A stretch of 64,000 bases of DNA. It comes from CBFGRV01 sp965651265 (GTDB lineage: Bacteria > Bacteroidota > Rhodothermia > Rhodothermales > VXPQ01). Location: NCBI GenBank assembly GCA_965651265.1, contig CBFGRV010000005.1:1-64000 (forward strand), written 5' to 3'. The translations under genes and the position numbers were made by a program. This document shows, in pieces, positions 33,543 to 42,429 of this stretch (position 1 is its first letter; every line of letters starts with the position of its first letter). The notes beneath the pieces were generated by a model. The model was not told the origin of the DNA, searched no databases, and worked only from the letters and a program-made list of their open reading frames with translations.

Positions 33543-35073
33543 GGGGCCGCACGGACTTCTGAACGAGCACAACGATGATCAACGGACTCAAGCGCCCGTG
33601 AGGCAGGCCGCTACAGATGTCGGACCTGCGCGCGGCACGCTCGCGCGAATCGGACTCATCTCAGGGGCTGCCGTAGCGATTGCGATTCTCCTGATTCCAG
33701 CTCCGATGGGGCTGTCAGTCCCAGCCTGGAGGACGGCAGCCGTCGGTGCACTCATGGCGATCTGGTGGATGACGGAAGCCATTCCCATCCCCGCCACCGC
33801 CCTCTTGCCCCTCGCGTTGTTTCCGCTCCTCGGGGTCGCCGACATCAGCGAGGCCGCGGCGCCCTACGCCAATCCGCTCATCTTTCTCTTCCTCGGCGGA
33901 TTCATCGTAGCGATCGCGATGGCGCGATGGAGTCTTCACCGCCGGATCGCCCTCCGAATCATCCATCTCGTTGGTGTTCAACCGCGCCGAATAGTTACGG
34001 GCTTCGCCATTTCTGCTGCCTTCCTGAGCATGTGGGTGAGCAACACGGCAACGGCCTTGATGATGTTGCCCATCGGACTCTCCATCGTGGAACTCGTGCA
34101 ACGCCGCGCTGACCCAGCTGCATCGCCATCGGATGACGGCGGCAAATTTGCGACATGTCTCGTCCTGACCATCGCCTATGCCTGCAGCATAGGAGGGATG
34201 GCGACGCTCATCGGCACGCCCCCGAATGCCTTTTTCGCGGGCTTCATGCTGGAGACCTACGGGCGCTCCATCGGATTTCTCGAGTGGATGGGCATCGGCC
34301 TTCCGCTGGTAATCTGCACGCTTCCCATCCTCGTTCTGATGCTGACGCGGCTTCTCTTTCCGTTCCGAATCTTGGAAATCCATGGTGGCAGACAATTTGT
34401 CGCCGATTCCCTGGTGCGGCTGGGCCCCCTTTCGCGCGGCGAGCGACTTGTTGCGATCGTCTTCACGGCCACGGCTTTCCTATGGATTTCGCGCCCCTTG
34501 CTCGAATCCGTTCTTCCGGGGCTCTCGGATGCCGGGATTGCCATCACCATGGGGCTCGTCCTATTCATTCTGCCCGTGGATGCCGGCCGTGGCGAATTCG
34601 TGCTCCGGTGGAAGGATGCCGAGAAAGTGCCGTGGGGTGTTCTCATCCTGTTCGGAGGGGGACTGAGCCTGGCCTCCGCGATCGATCAGACCGGGCTGGC
34701 AGCGTGGATAGGTGTGCAGGCAGCCGCGCTCGGAGGATGGCATCCCTTCATCCTCATCCTTGCGGTGGTAGCCACGATCGTGCTCCTGACGGAGCTGACG
34801 AGCAACACGGCAACGGCCGCGGCCTTCGTCCCGATCGCTGCCTCGATGGCCGTGGGGCTCGGATACGACGCTCTGATGTTCGCCGTCCCGGTGACCCTCG
34901 GCGCGAGTGCGGCCTTCATGCTGCCCGTGGCCACGCCACCTAACGCCATCGTGTATGGGACGGGGATGGTGAGCATCCCCCAGATGGCGCGTGGGGGTCT
35001 GGCCCTCAATCTTATTTTTGCCGTACTGCTGAGCGCCGCGGGCTACCTGCTCGTCCCAGTGCTTTTCGCTTGA
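33541..35073 (+). CDS. DASS-family sodium/dicarboxylate symporter (SLC13-like)
   Basis: This integral membrane carrier of about 510 residues has some 11-12 hydrophobic segments. The two SNT motifs of the DASS family are present: MWVSNTATALMMLPI and ELTSNTATAAAFVPI, each beside a re-entrant hairpin with GTPPNAFFA and ATPPNAIVYGTG. Substrates of relatives are succinate, malate, fumarate or citrate, with Na+. ATG 33541 overlaps the divergent gene's start; a GTG at 33598 would avoid that and still leave a short cytoplasmic tail. Convergent with PEP carboxykinase, suggesting linked C4-acid use. Confidence 0.93.
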   Translation: MGPHGLLNEHNDDQRTQAPVRQAATDVGPARGTLARIGLISGAAVAIAILLIPAPMGLSVPAWRTAAVGALMAIWWMTEAIPIPATALLPLALFPLLGVADISEAAAPYANPLIFLFLGGFIVAIAMARWSLHRRIALRIIHLVGVQPRRIVTGFAISAAFLSMWVSNTATALMMLPIGLSIVELVQRRADPAASPSDDGGKFATCLVLTIAYACSIGGMATLIGTPPNAFFAGFMLETYGRSIGFLEWMGIGLPLVICTLPILVLMLTRLLFPFRILEIHGGRQFVADSLVRLGPLSRGERLVAIVFTATAFLWISRPLLESVLPGLSDAGIAITMGLVLFILPVDAGRGEFVLRWKDAEKVPWGVLILFGGGLSLASAIDQTGLAAWIGVQAAALGGWHPFILILAVVATIVLLTELTSNTATAAAFVPIAASMAVGLGYDALMFAVPVTLGASAAFMLPVATPPNAIVYGTGMVSIPQMARGGLALNLIFAVLLSAAGYLLVPVLFA

Positions 35074-35089
35074 AAGGAGGATGGTGGCG

Positions 35090-35121
35090 AGCGTGGCGTC
35101 CGCCTGGCGGCTTACGACGCT
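35090..35121. terminator. Nested hairpin at convergent gene ends
   Basis: Outer arms AGCGT/ACGCT and inner arms CCGCC/GGCGG overlap the last codons of pckA and the spacer after the DASS gene. There is no T-run. It could slow transcription from both sides. Confidence 0.25.
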
Positions 35122-36716
35122 GAGACCGAATCCATTACCGGCCCGCCATGAAGCATCTCCTCCGTGACGCCATCGCGATAGCTCTCGAAGTTTCGGGCGA
35201 ATAGCTCGGCGAGCTGGCGCGCCTGGCGATCGTAGTGCGCTCCATCCGCCCACGTGTTCCGAGGGATCAGGACGTCGGACGGCACCTGCCGGCACGCAGT
35301 CGGTACCTCGAACCCGAAATGTTCGTCGCGGGTGGTGGGCTGATTGCGCAATGATCCGTCATGGATCGCATTGATGATGGCGCGCGTGTGGGCTAGATCC
35401 ATGCGCCGCCCTACTCCGTAAGGGCCCCCCGTGTATCCCGTGTTGACCAACCACGCATCCGCTTGGTGGCGTCGCATCCTCTCGGCGAGCATGCTGGCAT
35501 ACTTGCTCGGGTGCCAGACCATGAACGCGGCGCCGAAGCAAGCCGAGAAGGTGGCCTCAGGCTCGTCCACACCCACTTCCGTTCCCGCGACCTTGGCCGT
35601 GTAGCCGCTGATGAAATGGTACATGGCCTGTGCGGGGGTGAGTCGGGCAACAGGCGGAAGAACACCGAACGCGTCGTAGGTCAGGAAGATGATGTTGCTG
35701 GGATGCCCGCCGACGCACGGAATCTTCGCGTTTTCGATGTGCTCGATGGGATAGGCGGCGCGCGTGTTGAGGGTGATGCTTGTATCGCTGTAGTCCACCT
35801 CGCGGGTCTGTTCGTCGAAGACTACGTTCTCCAGCACGGTCCCAAACCGAATGGCGCCGTGGATCTGCGGCTCCTTCTCGGGCGAGAGGTTGAGCACCTT
35901 GGCGTAGCATCCTCCCTCGATGTTGAAGATGCCGTTGTCCCCCCAGCAGTGCTCGTCGTCGCCGATGAGACGGCGGCCAGGGTCGGCGGAAAGCGTCGTC
36001 TTTCCCGTTCCTGAGAGACCGAAGAAGAGCGATACATCCCCGTCACGCCCTTCATTGGCGGAGCAGTGCATCGAAAGCACGTCCACGCGGGGCATCAGGT
36101 AATTCATGACCGTGAAGATGCCCTTCTTCATTTCGCCGGCATACTCCGTGCCGAGGATGACCATCTCACGATCCTCGAAGCTCAAGTCGACGCTCGTCTT
36201 TGAGGTCATGTGGGATGTGTAGCGGTTGCACGGGAATTCGCCGGCGTTGAAAATCGTGAAATCTGGTTCACCGAAATCATCCAGCTTCTCCTCGGGGACC
36301 CGGATCAGCATGTTATGCATGAACAGCGCGTGATAGGCACGAGAGCAGATGATGCGCACCTTGAGCCGATATCTAGGATCCCAACCCGCGTAGCCATCAA
36401 CGACGTAAAGCCGTTCGCGTGTGTTCAGGTAGTCGATCGCTCGCTCGCGGTTGACGAGGAAGGTGTGGTGATCCAACTTGACGTTGATACGGCCCCACCA
36501 GATGTCGCCGCTGCTTTCGGGGTGGTCGACGACTCTCTTATCCGCCGGACTGCGGCCCGTCTTCTCGCCGGATGAGATGGCGAGGGCTCCGGAGCTGACA
36601 ATGGCCGCCGTTCGGTCGTATCGCAGGGCGTCCTCGTAAATCTTGGCGGGTACTCGATTTCTATAGATCTCGGGGACGGAAATCCCTTGATCCTCCAGAG
36701 AAAATGCGTTCGACAT
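35112..36716 (-). CDS. pckA: Phosphoenolpyruvate carboxykinase (ATP)
   Basis: This gluconeogenic enzyme converts oxaloacetate and ATP to PEP, CO2 and ADP. The kinase-1 P-loop FFGLSGTGKTTLSADP is at about residues 229-244, followed by the kinase-2/metal site LIGDDEHCWGDNG. The PEPCK-specific ENVVFDEQTREVDYSD and NTGYTGGPYGVGRRMDL also match. Length 534 is normal. It is divergent from nothing and sits alone with a 109-nt gap to the histidine kinase gene upstream. It would work with acetate activation and IcmF products to make sugars. Confidence 0.97.
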   Translation of the reverse strand: MSNAFSLEDQGISVPEIYRNRVPAKIYEDALRYDRTAAIVSSGALAISSGEKTGRSPADKRVVDHPESSGDIWWGRINVKLDHHTFLVNRERAIDYLNTRERLYVVDGYAGWDPRYRLKVRIICSRAYHALFMHNMLIRVPEEKLDDFGEPDFTIFNAGEFPCNRYTSHMTSKTSVDLSFEDREMVILGTEYAGEMKKGIFTVMNYLMPRVDVLSMHCSANEGRDGDVSLFFGLSGTGKTTLSADPGRRLIGDDEHCWGDNGIFNIEGGCYAKVLNLSPEKEPQIHGAIRFGTVLENVVFDEQTREVDYSDTSITLNTRAAYPIEHIENAKIPCVGGHPSNIIFLTYDAFGVLPPVARLTPAQAMYHFISGYTAKVAGTEVGVDEPEATFSACFGAAFMVWHPSKYASMLAERMRRHQADAWLVNTGYTGGPYGVGRRMDLAHTRAIINAIHDGSLRNQPTTRDEHFGFEVPTACRQVPSDVLIPRNTWADGAHYDRQARQLAELFARNFESYRDGVTEEMLHGGPVMDSVSAS

Positions 36717-36825
36717 CGAATGCGTGGAAGAGCTTTATTATTCAACGAAGGCGGCAACGGGTCGGAAGCGTTTCCGCATCCTATCAATATGCATGCCTTC
36801 CGAATGCGGATCCCGTGAAAATCGA

Positions 36826-38631
36826 TCAGGGCTCCGCGATCTGCTCCGTCTGAAGCTTATGGGTGGGGAGGGTGAACGTGAATGTGGCCCCCTCGTCCGG
36901 ATTTGCGGTCGCCGAAATCGAACCGTCGTGGCGCTCGACGATTCGGCGGCAGATGGCCAACCCGATGCCACTGCCGGAGTACTTGGCGCGAGAGTGGAGA
37001 CGCTGAAATGGGGTGAAGATCCGCTCAGCGTGATTCTCGTCGAAACCGATGCCGTTGTCGGAGACCGAGATGCGCCAGCCGGGCCGTGTGGTTGCCTCCA
37101 CCTCTTCGGCCGTGATGCGGATCACGGGTGTGACATTCGGACGTCGAAACTTCAGGGAGTTCGCGATCAAGTTCTGAAAGAGCTGCCTCATTTGTGACTC
37201 GTCGGCATCGAGCGTTGGAAGATGCTCGGCCTGGATTTCTGCGGAGGTCTCCTTCAGAGGAACTTCGAGGTCGAGCAAGACCTCTTCCAATACCTTGTTC
37301 AGATCGGTCGGCGTTTGCCGGCGTTGACGGGTCTGAATGCGCGAATACTCAAGGAGGTCATTGATGAGTTGTGACATTCGGGCAGCCGCATGCTCGATAC
37401 GATCCAGGTAGTCGCCACCGTCCTCCGGCAGCGACTCCTCGAAATCGGAGCGAAGCAACCCTGTGAAGGTCCGGATCTTTCGGAGCGGCTCCTGTAGATC
37501 GTGTGACGCTGCGTACGCGAATTCCTGAAGCTCCCGATTCCGAATCTTAAGCTGCCGATTGGCTTCCTCGAGCCTTCGCTCGGCTCGACGCCGTTCGCGA
37601 ACCTCGCCGGTCAATGACTCATTCAGTTTCTGGAGGTCGTTCGTCTTCTCGATAACCCGAGTCTCCAGCGTTTCATTGAGATCGCGCAGCTTGCGCTCGA
37701 CCTTCCTGCGCTCGCGGAGCTCGTTCCGTGAAGCATCGTAGAGCCGAGCATTATCGACGGCAAGTCCACAGATGCGACCAAGCTCGAGGAGTAGCGGGAG
37801 ATCGCGTTCGTCGAAGCTGCGCCCACTCTCCGCCGCTACCATGGACATTACCCCGACGGTACGGCCACGAGCTTTGAGAGGCACACACGCATACGAGACG
37901 AGGCCGAGGGATCGGAGGATGCGATAGTGATCGTCGTTGCGAGCGGTCGTCCTGAGGTTGCTGTCCGTGATCTGCGCTACGATCAACGGCTCGCCGCTTT
38001 CCACGACCTCGAAAATCTTACCCGCTGTCTCGGGACTAAGCGGAAAGCGGGCCCGCAGGTTGCGGGCAAGCTCCGCCTTTTCAGGGTTCGAGTGTCGGAT
38101 GGCGGCCAGCCCCAGAGTGCCATCCTCCTGGAGGAGGTCGATGGCACACCAATCTGCAAGCTCCGGCACGAGGGCGCCGACGACGTTCGTCATCGTTTCC
38201 TCGTAGTCGAGTGATTCGGTCACGGCGAAGCTGGCCTCGGCAACGAAGCGCACGGAATCTTCGGCGCGCTTTCGATCCGTGATGTCGCGAGCAATGGCGA
38301 GCAGTTGGCGTGGACGATCCGTCTCGTCCTTGATGGGGGTGACGATGACATCCCACCACTTAGGCCGTCCTTTCAGGGTGGGTCGATAACCTTCGAAACG
38401 GCCGATGCGCCCCTGTCTCGCATCAAGGAGTGCCTGCCGCACCTTCTCGCGATGCTCGCCTGCCCAGAGATCGATCCACGGCTTGCCAATCCATCGGTTC
38501 AGATCAACGATCTCCATCAGATGGCGACCGCTGCTGTTCATGGAAAGCAACCGCCCCTCAAGATCGAGAACCTTGATACTATCTTGGCTGCTGTCGGCTA
38601 GCGCTCGATACAGAGGCTCTCCAGCCTCCAT
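36826..38631 (-). CDS. PAS-GAF sensor histidine kinase (soluble)
   Basis: Domain order: PAS with PAC (about 1-125; RALADSSQDSIKVLDLEGRLL), GAF (about 135-295; VSYACVPLKARGRTVGVMS), a coiled coil rich in Glu/Arg (295-365), HisKA with the phosphorylated His377 in AASHDLQEPLRK, and HATPase_c (N-box FQNLIANSLKF, G-boxes SDNGIGFDE and SGSGIGLAICRRIV). No transmembrane segment or receiver domain is seen. The start is fixed by a perfect GGAGGTGAT at 38632-38640; an upstream TTG at 38703 is less likely. No response regulator lies nearby, so it is an orphan. The phytochrome-like HisKA suggests a fast-relay or light/redox-type sensor, but no chromophore Cys is evident. Confidence 0.92.
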   Translation of the reverse strand: MEAGEPLYRALADSSQDSIKVLDLEGRLLSMNSSGRHLMEIVDLNRWIGKPWIDLWAGEHREKVRQALLDARQGRIGRFEGYRPTLKGRPKWWDVIVTPIKDETDRPRQLLAIARDITDRKRAEDSVRFVAEASFAVTESLDYEETMTNVVGALVPELADWCAIDLLQEDGTLGLAAIRHSNPEKAELARNLRARFPLSPETAGKIFEVVESGEPLIVAQITDSNLRTTARNDDHYRILRSLGLVSYACVPLKARGRTVGVMSMVAAESGRSFDERDLPLLLELGRICGLAVDNARLYDASRNELRERRKVERKLRDLNETLETRVIEKTNDLQKLNESLTGEVRERRRAERRLEEANRQLKIRNRELQEFAYAASHDLQEPLRKIRTFTGLLRSDFEESLPEDGGDYLDRIEHAAARMSQLINDLLEYSRIQTRQRRQTPTDLNKVLEEVLLDLEVPLKETSAEIQAEHLPTLDADESQMRQLFQNLIANSLKFRRPNVTPVIRITAEEVEATTRPGWRISVSDNGIGFDENHAERIFTPFQRLHSRAKYSGSGIGLAICRRIVERHDGSISATANPDEGATFTFTLPTHKLQTEQIAEP

Positions 38632-38640
38632 ATCACCTCC
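38632..38640 (-). promoter_or_regulatory. Strong Shine-Dalgarno of the histidine kinase gene
   Basis: GGAGGTGAT directly precedes ATG 38631. It is the best anti-Shine-Dalgarno match in the window and decides this start over the TTG 72 nt upstream. Confidence 0.75.
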
Positions 38641-38703
38641 AGGCGAAAGCGTTTGCTCCTTGTCGTGAGGGGATGCGGGCACGGTGTACGACGGCGCGTT
38701 CAA

Positions 38704-38917
38704 ACACGCAAATGAAACGGAAAACTACAGCGGCCTCTCCAGCGCGGCGTCTGGGCTAAGAAACTTTTACAGAATCGTATAACTCCCTAACGAACCGTCT
38801 ACATAGCCTATCAGGCCGTACGTAACCCAAATGATGGTACCGCACGGTGGTACGGTTTCAGAGGCACGATGGGACGAGTTCGGAGCTCGGTGTGTCTCGT
38901 GAAAGTGAGTCAGGCGA
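38704..38917. other. Intergenic region between xylulokinase and histidine kinase genes
   Basis: This 214-nt AT-richer spacer contains a small inverted repeat (GTACC...GGTAC, about 38840-38856) downstream of xylB. No coding frame, RNA gene or clear terminator with a T-run is supported. Confidence 0.4.
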
Positions 38918-40426
38918 CTAGGATCCGGACTCAATAGCCGCCAGCGCTGAAAACGTTTCCAGAAGTGATGGGTAGAGGCCACGGTACACGTGATACGAGG
39001 CCTCGTAGCGTTCGGCGGCAGAAGGGCTGACCGGCGTCGAGCCCGTGATATGAATGGCGGACTCGCACGCGGCGTCGACATCCGGCCATCTTCCCGCCCC
39101 CACCGCCGCCAATAACGCGGCGCCGTATGCGGCTCCCTCCGTGGTGTTAACCGTGACGAGCTCGACGCCGAGGACGTCCGCCAGGATTTGACGCCAGACA
39201 TCGCTGCGGGCTCCTCCCCCGGATACTCGCACCTGATCGATCGACCGAAGACCGGCGGCCTTCATGAGCTCGAAGCTGTCGCGCAGACCGAAAGCGACGC
39301 CCTCCAGTACCGCACGCGTCATGTGATTGCGACCATGGCGGACGGTCAACCCGACGAAGGCTCCGCGCGCCGTCGGATCGGCATGAGGCGTGCGCTCACC
39401 CGTGAGATACGGAAGAAAGAGCAGCCCCTCGGCCCCCGGTGATATCGAGGCTGCCGGGTCGATGAGGCCGGCAAACTCGGTACCCGGCGCGATTTGATCG
39501 CGATACCATCGAAGGCTTCCCGCGGCCGACAGCATCACGCCCATGAGGTGCCATCTACCCGGTACGGCATGGCAAAATGAATGGAGTCGACCCTCCGGCT
39601 CGATGAAGGGTTCATCCACGCTTGCGAAAACCACGCCTGACGTTCCCAGCGTCAGCGCCACGACGCCCTCGCGAACGGCCCCAACGCCTACCGCTTGCGC
39701 GCTCTGGTCTCCGCCTCCGGCCACGACGGGCGTCTCGGGTCGAAGTCCGGTGGCCTTCGCCGCCTCCCGTGTGATTGCGCCGGTCACCTCGGGCCCCTCG
39801 TGCGTCTTAGGAAGCCAGGATCGTGGTATGTCGAGGCGGTCGAGAACGAGATCGGACCAATCACGCGATCGAATGTCGAGCAAGAGCGTTCCCGCGGCTC
39901 CGGCCCTGTCCGTCGCCCGCTCCCCGGTCAGACGAAATCGAACGTAGTCCTTAGGAAGGAGAACGGCATCGATTTGATGGTAGATCTCCGGTTCGTGATG
40001 GCGGACCCAGAGGAGCTTGGGAGCCGTGAAGCCCGTGAGTGCGTCGTTTCCGGTGGTGGCAATGAGGGTATCACGCCCCACCTTCTCGCGGATTTCGTCG
40101 CACTCGGCGGCCGTGCGTTGATCGTTCCAGAGGATGGCAGGCCTGAGCACCTGGCCCGATGCATCGAGGAGCACCAGGCCATGCATCTGGCCGGTAAGGC
40201 CCACGGCTTCGACATCGTTCCCATCGATGCCTGCCTGGGTCAGGGCCGCACGAATGCTCTGAACGGCGCCTTCCCACCACAGATCGGGATGCTGCTCGCT
40301 CCAGAGGGGTTTCGGCGTTTCGAAGCCGTACTCACTGGAGGCCGTAGCCACGACGAGGCCCTCCCCATCGATGAGGAGGGCCTTGGTGGCCGTGGTAGAG
40401 ACGTCTATACCGAGAAAGTATGCCAT
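38918..40426 (-). CDS. xylB: Xylulokinase (FGGY family)
   Basis: Xylulokinase phosphorylates D-xylulose to xylulose 5-phosphate. ATG 40426 gives MAYFLGIDVSTTATKALL, the N-terminal phosphate loop (with STT instead of the more common GTS). Family motifs follow: GLTGQMHGLVLLDASGQVLRPAILWNDQRT, WLPKTHEGPEVTG, VVAGGGDQSAQAVG, LTLGTSGVVFA and, near the end, VRVSGGGARSDVWRQILADV. The 502-residue length is normal. No xylose isomerase is encoded in the window, so the source of xylulose is outside it or provided by an exported isomerase. The HiPIP gene ends 24 nt upstream on the same strand. Confidence 0.94.
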   Translation of the reverse strand: MAYFLGIDVSTTATKALLIDGEGLVVATASSEYGFETPKPLWSEQHPDLWWEGAVQSIRAALTQAGIDGNDVEAVGLTGQMHGLVLLDASGQVLRPAILWNDQRTAAECDEIREKVGRDTLIATTGNDALTGFTAPKLLWVRHHEPEIYHQIDAVLLPKDYVRFRLTGERATDRAGAAGTLLLDIRSRDWSDLVLDRLDIPRSWLPKTHEGPEVTGAITREAAKATGLRPETPVVAGGGDQSAQAVGVGAVREGVVALTLGTSGVVFASVDEPFIEPEGRLHSFCHAVPGRWHLMGVMLSAAGSLRWYRDQIAPGTEFAGLIDPAASISPGAEGLLFLPYLTGERTPHADPTARGAFVGLTVRHGRNHMTRAVLEGVAFGLRDSFELMKAAGLRSIDQVRVSGGGARSDVWRQILADVLGVELVTVNTTEGAAYGAALLAAVGAGRWPDVDAACESAIHITGSTPVSPSAAERYEASYHVYRGLYPSLLETFSALAAIESGS

Positions 40427-40449
40427 GCGGTCGAGATCGGCCGCAGGCG

Positions 40450-40821
40450 TCAGGCCTGCTGCGCCACCCAGAGCGTGCAGTAACCTTCCGGATGAATGGG
40501 TCCAGGTACGACCTGACAGCCGCCACACTGCGCACCGGCCTCAGGTTCCGTAAAGAGCTGGCAGTTACTGCAGTACATATCGGCGTGTGGCGAGTCGTCC
40601 ACGTATTGTGTGGTCTCTCGCTGTTGAATCTGCGCTTCCGTCAAGCCGGAGGTATCCATGCACGAGAAGCTTTCTCCGGCCGCGGTATCACCGTTCGTAC
40701 TCTGTTCGCTGCCGCCGCCGCAGGCGCTGAGTAGGGTCGGTGTGATGACGCCGGCCGTACCGAGGGCCGCCAGCTTCTGGATGAACTCGCGTCGGGTGCC
40801 AGTCTGCTTATCGTTTGCCAT
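40450..40821 (-). CDS. High-potential iron-sulfur protein (HiPIP), Tat-exported
   Basis: This small periplasmic 4Fe-4S electron carrier has a Tat signal (GTRREFIQKLAALGTAGV) running into LLSACGGG, a lipobox, so the mature protein is probably lipid-anchored. The HiPIP domain holds Cys84 and Cys87 (CSNC), Cys99/Cys102 (QCGGC) and Cys115 (GYCTLW), with the GPIHPEGYC end typical of the family. One of Cys99/Cys102 is extra. AGGAGG lies 4 nt before ATG 40821. It could accept electrons from the cytochrome-linked dehydrogenases and pass them to a terminal oxidase. Confidence 0.93.
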   Translation of the reverse strand: MANDKQTGTRREFIQKLAALGTAGVITPTLLSACGGGSEQSTNGDTAAGESFSCMDTSGLTEAQIQQRETTQYVDDSPHADMYCSNCQLFTEPEAGAQCGGCQVVPGPIHPEGYCTLWVAQQA

Positions 40822-40990
40822 GGTTCCTCCTGTTGGGTTGCACTTCTATGTAGTCCGGCTATGTAGTCCGGCGACTGGCTGTCGCCCTGCCGGAGTATCG
40901 GGTGAGATACTGGTGCCACGCTATTGTATCTGTTGCCCGGCACATTTTCCACTACGATGTATCTTGTTGCCGGTCTGAAACGATGTTTAG
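40822..40990. other. Divergent promoter region of HiPIP and Nramp-like genes
   Basis: This 169-nt region holds the tandem 13-bp repeat at 40846-40871 and, on the minus strand, a TACAAT (40928-40923) that could be the -10 of the HiPIP gene. Its -35 region is poor. Confidence 0.4.
40846..40871 (+). repeat. Perfect tandem duplication of CTATGTAGTCCGG
   Basis: Two exact 13-bp copies lie head to tail in the 5' untranslated region of the HiPIP gene, 25 nt from its start. The origin may be slippage, or it may be a paired protein- or RNA-binding site. Confidence 0.8.
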
Positions 40991-42418
40991 ATGGAGTCTA
41001 AATTGGCGATCCAGCTAGAGCCGGCGGAAACAACGTGGATCCGGCCCGCCCCGAAGGGCTGGGCCATCGCACTCGTCGTCGGACCGTCCCTTGTCTGGTG
41101 TGCCGAGTACATAGGCTCGGGTGAGGTCATCCTGGCCACACGGACCGGTGCAGTTCTCGGCACAGCCGTGCTCTGGGCCGTCGTCTTCGGGATCTTCCTG
41201 AAGTATTGGATTGGCATGTCCGGCGCCCGCTATACGGTATGCACGGGCGAGGGGATGATCGACATGTGTGCACGCATGCCCGGCCCCCGCAACTGGGCTG
41301 TGTGGATCATTCTCGTAGCGCAGCTCGCGGCGGCTGCCATCTCGATTGCGTCGATTGCCGCGGCAGCCGGTGCCTTCGTCCATGCCCTTTTACCGGTCTC
41401 GTCCCAGGTGGGCGGATGGGTCATTACGATCTTTGCCGTAGTTGTCGTGTGGTCGGGAACGTTCGATATCCTGAAGATCGTGATGAGCATATTCGTTCTG
41501 ATTACGGTCATCGGGGTCATCTATGTGGCCGGATACGTTCTCCCCGGCGCCGCTGAGCTGTTTGCCGGCCTGATGCCCGGCGTACCGCCCGTACCCGACT
41601 GGGCCATCGAACAGGGCACACATGAGAACGGCTGGAGGGAGGTCCTGCCGTTGCTGGGATGGGGCGCGGGCGGTTTCGCGAGCCAGGTCTGGTACACATA
41701 CTGGGTGCTTGGGGCAGGCTACGGCGCGGCGAGCGGCCGCTCGTACGGAGAACCCGCACCCATCGAGAAGCTCCGCCGCCTCGGTCGCGAAGAGGCGCTC
41801 CGGCTGAAGGGCTGGTGCCGGGTCGTGTACGCCGATGCAACACTCGCCATGGTGATCGGTATCGTCGTCACCTCATGTTTCCTGATCGCAGGCGCCGGAA
41901 TTCTAAGACCACTCTCGCTAGCTCCCGATGGGCCCCAGGTCGCGATCACGCTTTCGACCATCTTTTCAAGTCGCTGGGCCGAGATCGGAGGCACACTCTT
42001 CCTGCTGGGCGGACTATCGGCTCTGGTCGCCACGCAGATTGGCCAGCTTGCCGGTTGGCCAAGGCTCCTTGCGGACGCCGTTCGCATCTGCATCCCGGTA
42101 TTCAACCGTCGCCTGGAGTGGAAACAGCAATTTCGATCGTTCCTCCTCCTCTTTTTTGCATCCAACATGATACTCGTCTACACACTGGGCCTCCGCCCGG
42201 TGGCCCTCGTGAAGTTGGGGGCTGTGTTGGATGGCTTGCTACTCACCCCGCTGCAGGCACTCTGGGTACTGCTCGGTCTATTCGTGGTGCTTCCGAAAGT
42301 GCTGAGCCGTGAAGCCTACGAGGAGCTTCGACCCCATTGGATCATCGCGCTTGGCCTGGTCGTGGCCTTTCTAGTTTTCGGATACTTCTGTGTATTCCAG
42401 ATGCCGTACGTGCTCTGA
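40991..42418 (+). CDS. Nramp-like metal transporter lacking the canonical metal motif
   Basis: The protein has 475 residues and about 11 hydrophobic helices with the LeuT/Nramp order of loops. TM1 reads VGPSLVWCAEYIGSGEVILA (residues 30-49): the DPGN metal-binding motif of true Nramps is GSGE here. The TM6 MPH signature is also replaced (GAGGFASQVWYTYW). Such divergent forms include Mg-transporting relatives and proteins of unknown cargo. The exact ion is therefore open. The start at 40991 is the only ATG before TM1. The next gene begins 11 nt after its stop, if TTG is used. Confidence 0.82.
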   Translation: MESKLAIQLEPAETTWIRPAPKGWAIALVVGPSLVWCAEYIGSGEVILATRTGAVLGTAVLWAVVFGIFLKYWIGMSGARYTVCTGEGMIDMCARMPGPRNWAVWIILVAQLAAAAISIASIAAAAGAFVHALLPVSSQVGGWVITIFAVVVVWSGTFDILKIVMSIFVLITVIGVIYVAGYVLPGAAELFAGLMPGVPPVPDWAIEQGTHENGWREVLPLLGWGAGGFASQVWYTYWVLGAGYGAASGRSYGEPAPIEKLRRLGREEALRLKGWCRVVYADATLAMVIGIVVTSCFLIAGAGILRPLSLAPDGPQVAITLSTIFSSRWAEIGGTLFLLGGLSALVATQIGQLAGWPRLLADAVRICIPVFNRRLEWKQQFRSFLLLFFASNMILVYTLGLRPVALVKLGAVLDGLLLTPLQALWVLLGLFVVLPKVLSREAYEELRPHWIIALGLVVAFLVFGYFCVFQMPYVL

Positions 42419-42429
42419 GCCGACGACTT

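Noticed and set aside
42337..42429. N-terminal extension of the phosphopantetheinyl transferase from ATG 42337
   Set aside because: It would overlap the last 82 nt of the transporter gene in another frame and add residues not found in Sfp-type enzymes.
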